In this document: piece after piece, positions 10,201 through 17,164 of the stretch | Layout of the letters: each line of letters begins with the position of its first letter | Numbering within the stretch: the stretch's first letter is position 1 | Source: Agrobacterium tumefaciens | Lineage (GTDB): Bacteria > Pseudomonadota > Alphaproteobacteria > Rhizobiales > Rhizobiaceae | NCBI RefSeq assembly: GCF_013337285.1 | Contig: NZ_SUPW01000007.1 | Coordinates: forward strand, 235,238-299,237 | Reading direction: 5' to 3' | Length of the DNA stretch: 64,000 nucleotides | Notes under the pieces: generated by a model | Databases searched by the model: none | The model's input: the letters and a program-made list of their open reading frames with translations, nothing else | Told to the model about the DNA's origin: nothing | Program-made: the position numbers and the translations under genes

Positions 10201-12550
10201 CCTGACGCCCGGTGGAGTAATCTGGAAAAATGCGATTGCGCATTTCGTGGAAAGCGAAAACTCTCTCGATGGTGATGTGCGGACCTCACGTTATGACTAT
10301 GATGGGGACGGCAAGTTCGAGACTGAGGTGATCTCCCGCTCCAATATTGATGGCTCCGTTAGCGCCGACGCTGTGGAAACAACCGCCAGCGGTTCCGTTG
10401 TGGCGAAGGGATCGATATTCACTGCGGCGGACGGTCGGACGACCATTCTTACCAAGGATATGGATAGTGATGGCGATATCGACGAGCGGCAGACCTCCAT
10501 CACCAGAGAAGATGACTCGATTCTTCTCAGAAAAGAGACGTTGCGACAGGATGGAACCGTGTCCGCTTCGGTTCTAGACCAAGTGGACTTAGTTGGAACG
10601 CTGACCTCGCGCACAACTTTCGACGATCTCGGGCGCAAAGCTCACCAAGTGACGACAGAATTTGATGGCAGTTCTCGAATAACGGCCTTCGATGCTGCCA
10701 CGGGCGGCGTAACGAGCGTCAGCAAGGTGTCCTCGGCGAATGTTTTAATATCCGCGACCTTGTACGATTACGCGAACAACAAGGAATGGATCCGGATCGA
10801 GCAGACATTTGATGTCGAGGGCCGCAAGACTAAAGAAAAGCAGTTTCTCGATAATGGGACTTCGGTTACGATCTCCTTTGTCTCTGAATTTGACGGTGCC
10901 GGGCGAAAAACCATCGAGAAGCAATTCCTCGATAATGGGACTTCGATCACGATTTCCTTTGTCCCTGAAACCAGCGCGCAGATGAAGTCCGAGCATTTCG
11001 ATGCGGCTGGTGTGAAAACAGGGTCGATCGAATACGACGTCCTCAACACTCAGCCTTGGCGCGAAATGCAACTTTCCTACAATGCGAGCGGCAATGTATT
11101 GACCCAAACTGAATTTAAGGACGATGGGGTCAGGATCGAATACACCTACGATGCAGCAAGCACTCAAAGTTGGTCGAGGCGCAGTAACCAATTTGATAGT
11201 TCCGGTCGTCATTCGTCTTTCTATCAACTCAACGATGACGGTACTGCGAATGCAATGACACTGGATGCGACCAACGTGCAACCGTGGTCGAAAGTTGAGC
11301 AGCTGTTTGATTCCGTCGGACGAATGACCGTTAATGTCGAATATATGGATAACGGATATCGAACCGACTATACATATGATCCTGCCGACAGTCAGCCTTG
11401 GCAACGTTACACTAGTCAATTCGACAGCAATGGGCGACATTTTTATTCCCATCAACTGAATGATGATGGCACCGCAAACGTACTTCATCTGGATGTGACG
11501 AATGTGCAACCTTGGTCAAAAGCGGATCAACTATTCGATGCGGCCGGGCGAATGACCATTAATATCGAATATTTGGATAACGGACATCGAGTTGAATACG
11601 TATATGATTCTGCTAACAGCCAAGCTTGGAACCTATTCTTTAATATGTATGATGGATCAGGAAACAACTACTATACTCAAAGACAATACGATGATGGAAC
11701 GGTTATATTCATAGAGATAGATGTCTACGATACCAAAAATTATTTTCGACGATACGAGAGAGATCAAGATAGCTCTGGACGGATTAACTATATTGATGTT
11801 GTATACGATGACGGCACAAGAAAGGTCACTTTATTTGGCGATATGTGGGGTCGGTGGGAAGAAAAAAAAGTACTGATATTTGACAGAGAGGGAAGTATTA
11901 CTTGGGAATATGACCAATATAATCAGCCCGAACCCTACCAAGGTTTTCACGAAAGTGACCAAGACATGAGCCCGGTCGTTATTGATCTAAACAATGACAG
12001 CCATATCGATTTGAGGCCGATTAGTCTGAGTAGCGACGGCCCTGCGACTGGTCCGACCCATTTTGACTGGGACGGAGACGGTCTAAGCGACGCTACTGCC
12101 TGGGCTGGTCCTCAAGATGGCTTCCTTGCGATTGACTTGGCGGTAGACGGCTCCTCCGGTCCCGACGGTCAAATCAACCAAGCAAAAGAACTCGCATTCA
12201 CCCTATGGCCGACAGAAGAGCAAGGCGCGACCCACTCTGACCTGCAGGCACTTCGACTTGTCTTCGATACCGATAGCGACGGTTTGCTGAGTGTCGAGGA
12301 TGCCCGCTGGAGTGAATTCCGGATCTGGCAGGATATTAACCAGAACGGGGTCAGCGAGGCTGGGGAGCTTTCGGCGCTCGATCAGCTTGGTATCAAATAT
12401 ATCAACCTGATACCGACGCCCGAGGGCGCCAGGAATTTTGCCGATGGTTCGGCCATAACCGGGACGAGCTTGCTCGAAAAACTTGATGGTAAAACGCAGC
12501 TCGTAGGAGACGTCAGGTTGGCCTATCGGCCTTCCCCGGCCTTTGCCTGA
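4199..12550 (+). CDS. Giant Hint-domain repeat protein, probable type I secretion substrate
   Basis: 2783 residues from ATG 4199 (GGGGA just upstream; GTG 4196 is also possible). Layout: residues 1-190 unrecognised; 191-360 Hint domain (C191, T264-P-G-H267, terminal H359-N360); 503-534 Ser/Gly linker; ~535-690 a calcium-type domain (LLDLNGDG, FIDFDGDGYL, FDTNRNGKLDAGDTRW, LGIASIDLTP); ~700-2150 about 26 copies of a ~55-residue repeat with D-x-N/D-G-D-G-x-x-D; ~2187-2578 YD-like repeats; 2590-2783 a second copy of the calcium-type domain. No GGxGxDxUx RTX nonapeptides and no Sec signal are seen. The exporter genes downstream make type I secretion the likely route, with calcium-driven folding outside. 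It could be an adhesin or a delivered effector; no toxin domain is visible. Confidence 0.8.
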   Translation: MDWWSDVKEWSYSNFTPAGWEDWAKSQNAHYQDAAVSLNSKNNLGFTTENMDSLKHTIAAAYGANAEGRFTTSLRGYGNEIVAGAKGRDGWNEHIKDMYNNEVGMAAASWLKGSLNRPATNADIDVVVSRLARAGEIERSATKSEGSWGNALKAVVYLGVPLNYAAHRNVYAALDKMKPDILNELKMSAQCFPADVLITSGSGKSVFISDLRIGDVVLAFDPSTALGRGAFVPRRVTHLFRNVTTSWLKLTWQEAGEPHELICTPGHHFLDQFGNFPPIEELIAAGRATLVLASGELVEVSAERIVYSVETADLFEKAKVQGAVAGATAFQPVVVEGWQTYNFEVEDLHTYVAGGVRVHNISADWAHDEDRALAKTLQALVVSKVPIEYAVSLGQGVRGVDEDRRTGQLVGFTTAGRAIPLDRTVYTTLLAERGGETASTIDRAEIAARGAIERGASRSDARAAAYGEAQRWGLDTYEGFDQVIDRAMRQQAASRGTKTGAQPSGSSGKGGGGDGQSENSRSSSRSESSSGSSGKPILLDLNGDGLSIDRLRESSQFIDFDGDGYLRRTAWAQNGDGVLILDANGDGVITRSSEFVFTDWDPSASGDLEAVKNVFDTNRNGKLDAGDTRWNAFKVSINGQLKSLKELGIASIDLTPKGSGQSFSDGSAIVGTTTFTRSDGSTGMVGDAILANDQNDYKISRSTTKNADGTSSELIVGYAKDGNVAFRNLVGKSANGSTVTTKFDDDGDGIFERSQSKFVSIEISGNRIETVKNFNPDGSLTNSDKTDRSPNGRKITTTLDKNGDGAADERQLLESFADGSSRTITQQLHLDGAASKTVIINVSADGLSKTTSTDLTGDGVADRYVSDIKTSGKTAQERVVTELAGNGALLSKETTTTTTIAAAVTTLTDNDFNGDGKRDRYVQERTSTDNVGDVITKRTSYSSNNAVLKEEVFRVTADGRSNFSSTDIDGDGKVDTYTSDIIALDAAGAWVRTKRARSAAGPLLSQWTFKMQPDRKSYIETFDINGDDLFDKSLVMTTGSDGATTTTETRFNTDRSVVSRSSIVTSSNGNSTTVTNDANGDGVIDSKIVTTKITAPDKSSTVTTQTLTGNGKLVSQTISKTSPDATSRNFSEDLDGDGVADRQTVDSVVLNSDGSRQRTVTIKSRDSTLLERTTTDISADRRTTVVTVDSNGDGIVDQTTKESTLADGQTVIEEKLFTRSGQAYKSSTKTVSGNGLKTTVGTDTNGNGVIEFTTVTGTVMNDDGSRTETTKNVNANQRTFSSSTKIASGNGLATTVEQDLNGSGKAGDGRVVQSTTYNANGSITKSESSYSGKTLISRQETVTSGNGLGTVVSRDVDGDGDLDRVLTTLRVINADGSTSDQELVKSGNGKLLSKTMTTVSTDQKSKQTDSDTNGDGIVDRRMTTSIRADGVESQTTETLFRPGTVSSRHVTEVSANGFSASWRTDLDGDGTFEVTGTDISAISVDGGRTRTVSRTRSYDGQSLKETTFTSADGLTKRVSWSEGSSVKKTQLDVKVLEGDGDTTQTTTITKSDGTLASREVRKESKHGLVSTLSRDTDGDGKIDQEITKSVQIDGSIEQKYKDFAVDGRIAATKTVNSRLDGVAREIVEYDFNGDGVLDKKIQSETIIGNEGEKGVWSFDWVMTKSGWKLTNRWFSNENADGLHTLKDFDIGGDLSKDYYTVDWTRFEENGERFRTLDARRNDVLESRRVIATSANELTTITLKDMTGAGKFVRTSTDVTVHTPDGMLQRTVLNVRPDGTELSHLTTTTTADGQTTETIERRAGLAPRKTRSSTTLLADGSTTDEIAQFSIDNQLLSKTSIITRPDKRRKVTSIDADGDGIIDQKRGETLEWWGEKISDTTNFGAKGAVLQRIVSVTAADGLSSFMTWDLNGDGILDQKRVETIRLNADGSRFITQTDTDLIKKKTKSVSTDAMRADGRLRTISKDLNGDGVFDQIETIETTITGQTKSKIANNVTARDIKYLTPGGVIWKNAIAHFVESENSLDGDVRTSRYDYDGDGKFETEVISRSNIDGSVSADAVETTASGSVVAKGSIFTAADGRTTILTKDMDSDGDIDERQTSITREDDSILLRKETLRQDGTVSASVLDQVDLVGTLTSRTTFDDLGRKAHQVTTEFDGSSRITAFDAATGGVTSVSKVSSANVLISATLYDYANNKEWIRIEQTFDVEGRKTKEKQFLDNGTSVTISFVSEFDGAGRKTIEKQFLDNGTSITISFVPETSAQMKSEHFDAAGVKTGSIEYDVLNTQPWREMQLSYNASGNVLTQTEFKDDGVRIEYTYDAASTQSWSRRSNQFDSSGRHSSFYQLNDDGTANAMTLDATNVQPWSKVEQLFDSVGRMTVNVEYMDNGYRTDYTYDPADSQPWQRYTSQFDSNGRHFYSHQLNDDGTANVLHLDVTNVQPWSKADQLFDAAGRMTINIEYLDNGHRVEYVYDSANSQAWNLFFNMYDGSGNNYYTQRQYDDGTVIFIEIDVYDTKNYFRRYERDQDSSGRINYIDVVYDDGTRKVTLFGDMWGRWEEKKVLIFDREGSITWEYDQYNQPEPYQGFHESDQDMSPVVIDLNNDSHIDLRPISLSSDGPATGPTHFDWDGDGLSDATAWAGPQDGFLAIDLAVDGSSGPDGQINQAKELAFTLWPTEEQGATHSDLQALRLVFDTDSDGLLSVEDARWSEFRIWQDINQNGVSEAGELSALDQLGIKYINLIPTPEGARNFADGSAITGTSLLEKLDGKTQLVGDVRLAYRPSPAFA
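4769..5278 (+). other. Hint (hedgehog/intein) domain within the giant protein
   Basis: The domain starts CFPADVLI (Cys191), runs through ISDLRIGDVVLAFD, the block-B motif TPGHHF, and ends YNFEVEDLHTYVAGGVRVHN (block F/G). The nucleophilic Cys, the TxxH motif and the terminal His-Asn are all present, so N-S acyl shift and Asn cyclisation are both possible. The residue after Asn360 is Ile, then Ser, not an immediate Cys/Ser/Thr; cleavage rather than splicing is therefore expected, as in bacterial intein-like and pretoxin Hint domains. Confidence 0.8.
6261..10650 (+). repeat. Coding array of ~55-residue acidic repeats
   Basis: About 26 degenerate units of roughly 165-168 bases inside the giant gene. 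Measured examples between successive GDG motifs are 56, 56 and 54 residues. Each unit carries D-x-N/D-G-D-G-x-x-D (for example DANGDGVIDSK, DLDGDGVADRQ, DSNGDGIVDQT), a Thr/Ser-rich strand, an 'NGKLVS'-like turn and an 'SADG' turn. The acidic loop resembles calcium-binding loops of dockerin, thrombospondin-3 or EF-hand type. Confidence 0.8.
10757..11930 (+). repeat. YD-like coding repeats, ~38-residue half units
   Basis: Alternating units of the form 'QLFDSxGRMTxNxEYxDNGxR' and 'QFDSxGRHxxxxQLNDDGTAN' separated by 'YTYDxxxSQPW' or 'LDxTNVQPWSK'. The paired unit is 76 residues long. They resemble the YD/Rhs repeat by the 'FD-x-x-GR-x-x' core. At 10843-10970 two neighbouring units are nearly identical at DNA level (both contain TTCCTTTGTC and TCGATAATGGGACTTCG), which marks recent duplication. 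Confidence 0.75.
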
Positions 12551-12573
12551 TCATTTGCTTGTTGATTTTCATA

Positions 12574-12612
12574 GCGGCATTTCCGGCCGGTAGTTTGTTC
12601 CGGGAATGCCGC
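12574..12612 (+). terminator. Strong hairpin between substrate gene and exporter genes
   Basis: GCGGCATTTCCGG (12574-12586) pairs with CCGGGAATGCCGC (12600-12612): 13 pairs with one G-U, 13-base loop, followed by a T-rich tract (acctctttgttt). It sits 24 bases after the giant gene's stop and ahead of the ABC exporter gene. It probably acts as a terminator or attenuator giving more substrate than exporter mRNA, as the hlyA-hlyB terminator does. Confidence 0.7.
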
Positions 12613-12713
12613 ACCTCTTTGTTTCACCGCGTTTAACGCGACATAGTTTTCTGGAATTGCTCCAGGCACGCCTCTGCGCGACCGAGAAAATTTATCCATA
12701 TTTGAATTGACAA

Positions 12714-14873
12714 ATGGACACAGGCATACCGAATTCATCTTCTTCGGCAATGGACACCGATGCGGGACTAGCGTCGCTTGCGGCGGTCGCGGCGTTTTTT
12801 AGAGTCTCCTGTAATCCTGCGGATTTGGCGCGGGAACTGGCTCTGACGGCGCCGGCCGCGCGCGACGATATTTTAAGGGCGGCAAAGCGTGTCGGCCTCA
12901 AGGCGAAGCCTGTCAATGAGAAGCGCTTTTCCGCCGGCAGGGTTCTTCCGACGCCCTGTATCGCCGTCCTCTCTGACGGCAGCTTTGCGGTCTTTGCAGG
13001 AAAGACGGATGAGAATAGCTATCGGCTGGTCGATCCGCTGAGCTTTACGAGCCGGTCCATAGGCGTCGATGAATTGCTGTCTCTCACCTCAGGAGACTTC
13101 ATTCTGCTGCAAAGGGGCTTCTCGGATGCGTCAGCATTCCAGCGGCGTTTCGGGTTCGTCTGGTTCCTTCCGTCCCTGTGGCGTTACCGCAGCGCGCTGG
13201 TCCACGTCTTTATCGCGTCGCTTTTCCTGCAGTTCTTCGCGCTCATCACCCCTTTGTTTTTTCAGGTTGTGGTCGACAAGGTACTGGCCCACCGAAGCTA
13301 TTCGACGTTGACGGTATTGGTCGTCGGACTTGCCGCAATCGGCCTCTTTGAGGTCATTCTTCAATATTTGCGAACCTACGCGCTGACCCACACGACCAAC
13401 CGGATCGATGTCGAGTTAGGGCGCCGGCTGGTCCGGCATCTCCTGAATTTGCCGCTGAACTATTTTGAAACGAGGGCCGCCGGCCAGACCATCGCGCGTG
13501 TTCGCGAGCTTGAAACGATCCGTGACTTTTTGACCGGACAAGCACTTTTTTCGGTTCTGGACCTTATTTTTACGGTGGTGTTCATCGCGGTGCTATTTGC
13601 CTATTCCAGCGTGCTGGCCTGGATCGTGGTCGCCTCCATCCCGTTTTTCGTCTTTATCGGATTTGTCATCCGGCCTTCCCTGAAACATCGCATCGATGAA
13701 AAATTCGATCGCGGCGCGCTCAGCCAGCAATTGCTCGTCGAATCCGTTATTGGCATGCAGACTCTGAAAGCCGCCGCGGTCGAGCCGGTGGTCGCGGCGC
13801 AGTTGGAAGAGCGTCTGGCGGCCTATGTGCAATCATCTTTCGCGGCCACCATGCTGGCCGCAAAGGGCCAGACGACCATCCAATATGTCAACAAGATCAC
13901 CTCCGCCGCCCTGCTTCTGTTTGGCGCGCAGGCCGTCATTGACAATGAGCTGACGGTGGGCGGGCTGGTGGCGTTCAACATGATCGCCGGTCAGGTGTTC
14001 CAGCCCGTTTTGCGCCTATCGCAGCTTTGGCAGGATTTTCAGCAGGTGCAGGTTTCCGTCGAACGCCTGTCGGATATTCTGAATGCGCCGGAGGAACCGA
14101 AACCGGCGGTTCCTGTCAGCCTTCCTGCACCCAAGGGCTCCATCACATTCAAGACCGTGAACTTCCGATATGCGAGCGATGGTCCCGATATCCTTAAGAA
14201 TATTTCCCTTTCTGTCCGCCCGGGCGATGTTATTGGCATTGTCGGTCCGTCCGGGTCTGGAAAGTCGACCCTGACAAAACTTTTGCAGCGTTTTTACCTG
14301 CCTTCAAGCGGCCAGATCATGGTCGATGGACAGGACATCGCCCACGTCAACCCCGCATGGCTGCGTTCGAATATCGGTGTCGTGCTGCAGGAAAATATGC
14401 TTTTCAATCGCACGATCCACGAAAATATCAGCCTTACCAATCCCGCTATGTCGCGTGCGGCCGTCATCAATCTCGCCCGCCTGTCGGGTGCCGATGAGTT
14501 TGTCGCCAAGCTCCCGAAGGGTTATGACACAGTCATCGAGGAACGCGGCGCGAACCTCTCCGGCGGCCAGCGGCAAAGGCTGGCGATCGCCCGGGCGCTG
14601 TCCAGCAATCCGCCGATCCTAATCCTGGACGAGGCGACCAGCGCTCTCGACTATGAAAGCGAGCGGCTGGTCCTCGCCAATATGCGTCATATTGTTCAGG
14701 GCCGAACGGTGTTGATCATCGCCCATCGGCTTGCGACCATCCGCACGTGTAACCGCATCATTGGCATGGCCGATGGACGGATTGTCGAAGAAGGCAGCCA
14801 CGATGATTTGCTTGCCCGGGATGGCGGACTGTACAGGCACCTTTGGGAACTGCAGACTGGATCAGGCCGATGA
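12714..14873 (+). CDS. Type I secretion ABC transporter with C39-like domain (HlyB type)
   Basis: 719 residues, the usual HlyB length. Residues ~12-135 form a C39-like domain that has lost its peptidase residues: where C39 enzymes have a catalytic Cys the text reads DTDAGLASLAAVAAFF, and the His position reads DGSFAVFAG. It should therefore bind substrate without cutting it. Residues ~150-440 are the six-helix membrane domain. The C-terminal ATPase has Walker [10 protein letters not shown], signature LSGGQRQRLAIARAL, Walker B ILILDEATSALD and H-loop AHRLATI. It powers export of the giant protein through the inner membrane with the adaptor whose start overlaps its stop. Start codon is not marked by a good Shine-Dalgarno; ATG 12750 is an alternative. 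Confidence 0.9.
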   Translation: MDTGIPNSSSSAMDTDAGLASLAAVAAFFRVSCNPADLARELALTAPAARDDILRAAKRVGLKAKPVNEKRFSAGRVLPTPCIAVLSDGSFAVFAGKTDENSYRLVDPLSFTSRSIGVDELLSLTSGDFILLQRGFSDASAFQRRFGFVWFLPSLWRYRSALVHVFIASLFLQFFALITPLFFQVVVDKVLAHRSYSTLTVLVVGLAAIGLFEVILQYLRTYALTHTTNRIDVELGRRLVRHLLNLPLNYFETRAAGQTIARVRELETIRDFLTGQALFSVLDLIFTVVFIAVLFAYSSVLAWIVVASIPFFVFIGFVIRPSLKHRIDEKFDRGALSQQLLVESVIGMQTLKAAAVEPVVAAQLEERLAAYVQSSFAATMLAAKGQTTIQYVNKITSAALLLFGAQAVIDNELTVGGLVAFNMIAGQVFQPVLRLSQLWQDFQQVQVSVERLSDILNAPEEPKPAVPVSLPAPKGSITFKTVNFRYASDGPDILKNISLSVRPGDVIGIVGPSGSGKSTLTKLLQRFYLPSSGQIMVDGQDIAHVNPAWLRSNIGVVLQENMLFNRTIHENISLTNPAMSRAAVINLARLSGADEFVAKLPKGYDTVIEERGANLSGGQRQRLAIARALSSNPPILILDEATSALDYESERLVLANMRHIVQGRTVLIIAHRLATIRTCNRIIGMADGRIVEEGSHDDLLARDGGLYRHLWELQTGSGR

Positions 14874-16336
14874 GGAGTCGCAGGCTACGCCCTCAAAAGG
14901 CGTTAAACACAAAAGTCAGCGCTGATTATAGCGACTTTCTCCCCGCCGCCCTCGAAATCGTCGAGAAACCCGCCTCGCCCCTTCGGTATGTTCTCATCTG
15001 GTTCATCTGCATCCTCTTTGTTGCGGCGTTCGTCTGGAGCTATTTCGGCAGGATCGACATCGTCGCAACCGCGCAAGGAAAAGTGCAGCCATCCGGCAGG
15101 GTAAAGATTGTACAGTCGACACTGGCGGGGCGTGTCATTTCCGCGCCATTCGCAAATGGCGCGGAAGTCATGGCAGGTGACTTGCTGGTCAAACTCGACG
15201 ATGTGGAGGTAAAAGCGGAGGAAACCCGTTTGGTCACCACGCTTCAGGCACTGATGGCCGAACAGGTGCGCCGCACATCGGAACTAACCGCCCTGAAGAC
15301 GTATACCGCGAATGGCACGCCCGAGATTGTCACCGATATGGCATTGCAATTCGCCGAGGATACACCATTGGAGGTTCGCCATCGTGAGGGGGCGATTTTG
15401 ACGGCGAACCTGCAGCAATTGAAAGAAACGTTGCGCAATCTCGTCGCGCAGATGCGATTGCAGTCGGCGACGATAGAGCGCCTGCAAGCCATGGTGCGAA
15501 CCCAGGAAAATTTGATTGCAACGTTGAACGAGCGGGTGGCGATGCGATCCGGTCTGGTAGAACGATCGGCGGGACGAAAATCCGACGTGCTGGATGCAAC
15601 ACAGGCTTTACGAGAAGAAGAAGCGACTTTATCCGCTCACAATGGACAATTGCTGGAAGCACAGGCAAGCCTTGTCGTTGCGGAAACTGAGAAGAAAAAA
15701 ACGCTTTCAACATTCATCGCCGAGAATGTTCAGAAGATTGGCGATCTCGCCCGGCAGGCGGACGAAACGCGACAGGAATTGGTGAAGGCGCAAAAGCGGC
15801 AAAGCGCTACCGCCATTCACGCCCCTTTAGATGGTATAATACAAGCCTCTGCAATCACGACCACCGGTCAGGTGATTTCCGCCGAAACGGAAATCATGCG
15901 CATCGTCCCTGGGAATTTACCGCTTGAGATCGAGGTGTTTCTCGCAAACCAGGATGTGGGCTTCGTGCAACCCGACCAATCCACTGTCATCAAAGTGGAG
16001 ACATTTCCTTTCACCCGTTATGGAGTGCTCACAGGGCGGGTGAAATCGGTCGCGCAGGACGCGATACCAAACCCCGATGCGCAGGCCATGGAAGAACAGG
16101 CCGCTCCGCAATTCAGAAGCGTCGTTCCCTTTGGAAATGTCCAGAGGCTTCAAAATCTCGTTTATCCGGCGACGATCGTGCCCGACACCGCCGGGATAGA
16201 GGTGGGTGGCGTAAGCCGCCAGCTTGTTCCCGGCATGGCCGTTTCCGTCGAAATCAAAACCGGAAGCCGGCGGATTATCGATTATTTCTGGTCACCGGTA
16301 GTGCAGATCGCTTCAGAGGCGTTGCGGGAAAGATGA
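14870..16336 (+). CDS. HlyD-family type I secretion membrane-fusion protein
   Basis: 488 residues from ATG 14870, which overlaps the exporter stop (ATGA). A single membrane helix near residues 40-62 (VLIWFICILFVAAFVWSYFG) is followed by a lipoyl-like half (TAQGKVQPSGRVKIVQS, ISAPFANGAEVMAGDLL). A long alpha-helical hairpin rich in Glu, Gln and Leu comes next. The second lipoyl half and beta-barrel (HAPLDGIIQ, then VFLANQDVGFV and KVETFPFTRYG) close the protein. This is the standard adaptor bridging the ABC exporter and a TolC-type outer-membrane channel. No TolC gene is present, so a housekeeping TolC elsewhere is presumably used. Confidence 0.9.
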   Translation: MRSRRLRPQKALNTKVSADYSDFLPAALEIVEKPASPLRYVLIWFICILFVAAFVWSYFGRIDIVATAQGKVQPSGRVKIVQSTLAGRVISAPFANGAEVMAGDLLVKLDDVEVKAEETRLVTTLQALMAEQVRRTSELTALKTYTANGTPEIVTDMALQFAEDTPLEVRHREGAILTANLQQLKETLRNLVAQMRLQSATIERLQAMVRTQENLIATLNERVAMRSGLVERSAGRKSDVLDATQALREEEATLSAHNGQLLEAQASLVVAETEKKKTLSTFIAENVQKIGDLARQADETRQELVKAQKRQSATAIHAPLDGIIQASAITTTGQVISAETEIMRIVPGNLPLEIEVFLANQDVGFVQPDQSTVIKVETFPFTRYGVLTGRVKSVAQDAIPNPDAQAMEEQAAPQFRSVVPFGNVQRLQNLVYPATIVPDTAGIEVGGVSRQLVPGMAVSVEIKTGSRRIIDYFWSPVVQIASEALRER

Positions 16337-16443
16337 CATCAAGGCGTGGATATATCTTTCGTAAGGAAATTTTATTTGTACTTAGTGACCTGCCACTGCG
16401 ATTTTTTTTCCAAAATGGATTAGGATCCGGTCCATTGCGGACC

Positions 16444-17164
16444 ACTTGTGAAGAAGCAGTAATTTACGGAAGAGCAAATCATTGCGGTGTTGAAAGAGTA
16501 GGAGGCCAGAGCGAAAGCGGCTGATCTTTGCCGTAAACACGGGATTTCCGAGGTGACATTTTGCAACCAAAAGGCGAAATCTGGCGGCATGGAGGTGTCT
16601 AAGGCCAAGCGCCTGAAGGCGTTTGAGGACGAAAACATCAGGCTGAAGAAACTGCTCGCCGAGCAGATGCTGGATACCGCCGCATTCCGCGAGCTTCTTT
16701 CAAAAAAATGGTCGGGCCTGCCGCCCAGCGTGACGCTGTCGAGCACCTGAAGGCCATCATAGGCCTTTCGGAACGGCGGCCTGCCAGATCATATCCGCAG
16801 ACCGAAAAACGATCCGCTATCGATCCTCTCGATCGCCAGAGGTCGAGTTGCGAGCGAAGCTGCGCGATCTGGCCAATGAGCGCCGCCGGTTTGGCTATCG
16901 TCGATTATTCATCTTGCTTTGGCGAGATGGGGATCGTCCAGTGTCGATCTCGAAGAAGGTCATCGCGTACGCAAGCGGAAAGCCAAGCGGCGTGCTGTTT
17001 GCATGCGTGCTCCGATCCTCGTCGAAGCAAAGGCTTAATGTACGCTGGTCGCTGGATTTCGTCCACTATCAATTCGCCTGCGGCAGACGCTTCCACATCC
17101 TCAATGTGGTAGATGATGTCACGCGCGAATGGTTGGCGGCACTCCCAGACACATCGATATCAGG
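16444..17164 (+). pseudogene. Degenerate IS3-family element (orfA + orfB), interrupted
   Basis: OrfA begins FTEEQIIAVLKE but has an in-frame TAG directly after it, then continues ARAKAADLCRKHGISEVTF and a zipper region KAFEDENIRLKKLLAEQML. OrfB is readable only by switching frames: [47 protein letters not shown], then [41 protein letters not shown]. It stops at the inserted second IS3 copy at 17165; the distal part with the last catalytic residues is not found beyond that copy. The stop codon, frameshifts and truncation make this an inactive relic. Confidence 0.75.

Noticed and set aside
10745..11509. 254-codon minus-strand frame inside the giant gene
   Set aside because: It is periodic because it mirrors the YD-like repeats on the plus strand; no start signal or family match.
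4199..12550. RTX toxin with GGxGxDxUx nonapeptides
   Set aside because: No nonapeptide repeats were found; acidic loops are of the D-x-N/D-G-D-G-x-x-D kind instead.
4199..12550. C-terminal toxin domain as in Rhs/polymorphic toxins
   Set aside because: The last ~190 residues repeat the internal calcium-type domain; no nuclease, deaminase or pore-forming motif and no downstream immunity-like gene were seen.
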